From: an uncultured Fusicatenibacter sp.
Lineage (GTDB): Bacteria; Bacillota; Clostridia; Lachnospirales; Lachnospiraceae
Direction: 5' to 3'
Length of the DNA stretch: 13,740 nt
Assembly (NCBI GenBank): GCA_902493585.1
Contig: CABUPZ010000064.1
Span: forward strand, 1 to 13,740
Within the stretch, counting starts at the first letter, position 1. Each line of letters opens with the position of its first letter. Shown here piece by piece: positions 11,394-13,740 of the stretch. The notes under the pieces are model-generated. The model made no database searches. It saw only the letters and a list, made by a program, of their open reading frames with translations, and was not told where the DNA came from. Position numbers and translations under genes: made by a program.

Positions 11394-13740
11394 ATGAAAA
11401 TCGACAAAAAAAAGCAGCCAAAAATAAACCTTGCGATTCAGTTAAACATCGCGATACTGATCACTTTTTCTGTCCTGATCCTCCGGGGCATTTTTCTCGT
11501 GCGGGACAAACTGATGCAGAATTCCCAGGAGCTGGGTACCTACCTGGCCCAGAGTTACGCCACCGAGGAGGAGAGCCGTATCTCCATGTACAAACTGCTG
11601 ATGAATCTGGGCTCCGGATATTTTGATGAACAGATTTCCGCCGGAGCCAGCACAGAGGAACTCCAGCAATGGCTTGCCAACTATTTCCTCCATCTGGAAA
11701 ACACCCTTCATTCGGATCTGATCGATCCCTACGCAGTCGTTGACGGCAGCATTATCGGTGCAACTTCCTGGACAGGAGATGCCTCCTACGATTATCTCCA
11801 GACAGAATGGTACCAAAAAGCCCTGGACGCGGATGGAGAAATTATTTTTACGAATTCCTACCAGGATGTCATCACAGGAAAACAGGTTATCACTCTGGCG
11901 CAGCAGCTTTCCGATTCCGAAAACGTCCTTGCCTTTGATATCTTTGTGGAAAATCTGCACATTCACAAAAACAACGCTGCCATGCCGGAAGACTTTTCGT
12001 ATTTTCTGTACGACGGAAGCGGGCAGCTCATGTACAGCGCCAGCCAACTGGACATCTCCGATCCGGAAGTCCAGGAATATGCCGACCGTTTGCTGAGCAG
12101 AATTCAGGACGGCACCCTCTCCGCCTATGACGCAACGATCCGCGACCTGAACGGAGCGAACAGAAGCGTTTATTATGATACGATGGACAACGGCTGGCTC
12201 TCTGTGATCACAATCCCTGTCAACCAGATCCTGAAAACCAGGATCGACAGGCTTATGCTCCTACTGGTCGGTGTCTGTGCCGTACTGTTTCTGGCGGTCG
12301 GCACCATCGTGATCCGGGTTCATATCAGTGACAGAAAGCAGCGGCGTACCGCGGATATCATCCAGATCCTCGGCGATTCCTACTACGCCATCTATCGGAT
12401 CGATTTTGTGGCGGAAACCTATGAGACGGTCAAAGGGTCGGAGGATATCCGGGATATTCTTGGCAAAAGCGGAAGCTATCATCTGCTAATCCACACCGTC
12501 CGCAAACTTGTAGACCGGAAAATCTATGAAGAATTTGAAGAGAGTTTCAGCATCGAGAATATCAAGCAGCTGGCCAAAAACGGCGTGTATGATTTCGGAG
12601 GAGATTACCAGCGGAGATTCGGTGATGTGTATAAATGGGTGAATATCCGGCTGATCTTCAACAAAACACCTGGCAGCAATGAAGTACTGCTCTGCTTCCG
12701 TGAGATTGAAGAAGAGAAAAATCAGCAAATCCAGCAGCGCCTTCTTCTGGAAACGTCTCTGGAAGCGGCACAGCAGACGGCACAGAACAAAACCATGTTT
12801 TTCAGCAATATCTCCCACGACATGCGCACGCCTCTCAACGCAGTGATCGGACTTGCCCGCCTCGCCCAGCAAAACTACAGAGATCCGGAAAAGGTCCGTG
12901 ACTATTTGGAAAAAATTGAACAGTCCGGCCAACAGCTTCTTGCTCTGATCAATGATATCCTGGATATGTCCAAGCTGGAACAAGGCACAATCGGATCTTT
13001 GAATTACAAACCCATGAACCTGGAACAATGTGTCAGAGACTGCCTGAATCTTTTCGCTGACCAGGCGCTGCAGGAACACAAAAAACTTCAGTTCCGCACA
13101 GATATCAGGGACACAAACGTTCTCTGCGACTCGTTCCGACTGAGCCAGATCATCAACAATCTGATCTCCAACGCGCTGAAATACAGCAAAGCGGGAGCAA
13201 CGATCACCGTAGGTCTGCGGCAGATCGAACACCAGGATGCCCAGAGCCGGTACCAGCTTATGGTAAAGGATACGGGAATCGGCATGTCCGAAGAATTCCT
13301 TGACAAGATTTTTGAACCGTTTGCACGGGAGACACGTTTCTCGCCGACAAAAGTAACCGGAACCGGACTTGGAATGCCCATCGTCAAAAACCTGGTACAG
13401 CAGATGAACGGCGAACTCACCGTGCAGAGTACGCTTGGCAAGGGAAGTACCTTTACCATCACACTTCCGCTCCATATTGTTGAATCCAAAGAGGTAAAGA
13501 ACGAGAAAAACGACGTTCAGTCCTATGATCTCCAAGGCAAAAAGATCCTCCTGGCGGAAGACAATGAAATCAACATGGAAATCGCAGTGGAATTTCTCAC
13601 CATGCTGGGAGCCGAAGTCACATCGGCATGGAACGGCCGCGAGGCTGTGGACGCATTCCTTTCTTCCGCTCCCGGATTTTACGACTTTATCCTGATGGAT
13701 ATGCAGATGCCTGAGATGGACGGCTGCACCGCCTGCCGCG
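11394..13740 (+). CDS. Membrane hybrid sensor histidine kinase (dCache - PAS-like - HisKA - HATPase - receiver), 3' end cut
   Basis: This is a two-component sensor that senses outside the cell and autophosphorylates. The 782 visible residues hold TM1 (about 12-36) and an extracellular dCache-like domain with the signature WYQKALDADGEIIF...SYQDVITGKQVIT (about 138-166). TM2 follows (about 287-308), then a PAS-like region (about 320-440) and a helix leading to the H-box SHDMRTPLN with phospho-acceptor His475. ATP-binding boxes are N (Asn593), G1 DTGIGM (Asp626) and G2 TGTGLGM (655-661). A receiver begins near 716 (ILLAEDNEIN) with phospho-acceptor Asp769 in LMDMQMP. The window ends inside the receiver; an Hpt domain might follow. 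The ATG at 11394 has AGGAG 9 nt upstream. No clear promoter is seen in the 90 nt after the preceding terminator. Ligand and output are unknown. Confidence 0.93.
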   Translation, partial: MKIDKKKQPKINLAIQLNIAILITFSVLILRGIFLVRDKLMQNSQELGTYLAQSYATEEESRISMYKLLMNLGSGYFDEQISAGASTEELQQWLANYFLHLENTLHSDLIDPYAVVDGSIIGATSWTGDASYDYLQTEWYQKALDADGEIIFTNSYQDVITGKQVITLAQQLSDSENVLAFDIFVENLHIHKNNAAMPEDFSYFLYDGSGQLMYSASQLDISDPEVQEYADRLLSRIQDGTLSAYDATIRDLNGANRSVYYDTMDNGWLSVITIPVNQILKTRIDRLMLLLVGVCAVLFLAVGTIVIRVHISDRKQRRTADIIQILGDSYYAIYRIDFVAETYETVKGSEDIRDILGKSGSYHLLIHTVRKLVDRKIYEEFEESFSIENIKQLAKNGVYDFGGDYQRRFGDVYKWVNIRLIFNKTPGSNEVLLCFREIEEEKNQQIQQRLLLETSLEAAQQTAQNKTMFFSNISHDMRTPLNAVIGLARLAQQNYRDPEKVRDYLEKIEQSGQQLLALINDILDMSKLEQGTIGSLNYKPMNLEQCVRDCLNLFADQALQEHKKLQFRTDIRDTNVLCDSFRLSQIINNLISNALKYSKAGATITVGLRQIEHQDAQSRYQLMVKDTGIGMSEEFLDKIFEPFARETRFSPTKVTGTGLGMPIVKNLVQQMNGELTVQSTLGKGSTFTITLPLHIVESKEVKNEKNDVQSYDLQGKKILLAEDNEINMEIAVEFLTMLGAEVTSAWNGREAVDAFLSSAPGFYDFILMDMQMPEMDGCTACR

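Noticed and set aside
12486..13535. 349-codon minus-strand frame opposite the histidine kinase
   Set aside because: The plus strand has unambiguous kinase motifs throughout; the antisense product has none.

Overview
The window looks like chromosomal DNA from a Gram-positive Clostridia member, most likely Lachnospiraceae. The evidence is strong AAGGAGG-type ribosome binding sites, the Firmicutes-specific L21-Prp-L27 block (L27 carries the cleavable N-terminal extension), and the radical SAM / radical-SAM-linked protein / RNase E/G block that sits beside it in many Clostridia. There is no sign of a phage, transposon, CRISPR array, tRNA or rRNA.

Layout. On the minus strand, read from 7478 down to 1: a promoter (7528-7556) drives a B12-binding-domain radical SAM protein, its partner of the TIGR03936/DUF2344 family, an RNase E/G split over two frames, and a CPBP membrane protease. 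A separate promoter then drives a DegV-family fatty-acid-binding protein. Next comes the ribosomal group rplU-prp-rpmA with its own promoter and short leader, a strong terminator, and the 5' part of obgE, cut by the window edge. Upstream of this block, also on the minus strand, is a self-contained GPH-type sugar/cation symporter gene (7717-9168). It has a 23-bp-stem terminator, inverted repeats before its start, and a near-consensus promoter about 390 nt upstream, implying a long leader. On the plus strand after a 650-nt AT-rich intergenic region are a PurF-like protein (9823-11226) with a strong terminator, then a membrane-bound hybrid sensor histidine kinase (from 11394) that runs off the right edge.

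How it works together. Most minus-strand genes concern RNA processing and ribosome production: RNase E/G, L21, the protease that trims L27, L27 itself, and the ribosome-assembly GTPase Obg. The three genes radical SAM - TIGR03936 - RNase E/G overlap end to start, and the second and third appear to begin at TTG codons, so their translation is probably coupled. DegV and CPBP sit between this block and the ribosomal genes.

Points most worth a second look: (1) the RNase E/G reading frame changes by -1 exactly at a CGA AAG hexamer preceded by GGAGG, the arrangement of known bacterial programmed -1 frameshift sites, although a simple mutation or sequence error is not excluded; (2) the PurF-like protein keeps the phosphoribosyltransferase and Fe-S cysteine features but has Gly in place of the catalytic Cys2 and has lost other glutaminase residues; (3) the long, palindrome-rich leader of the symporter gene.
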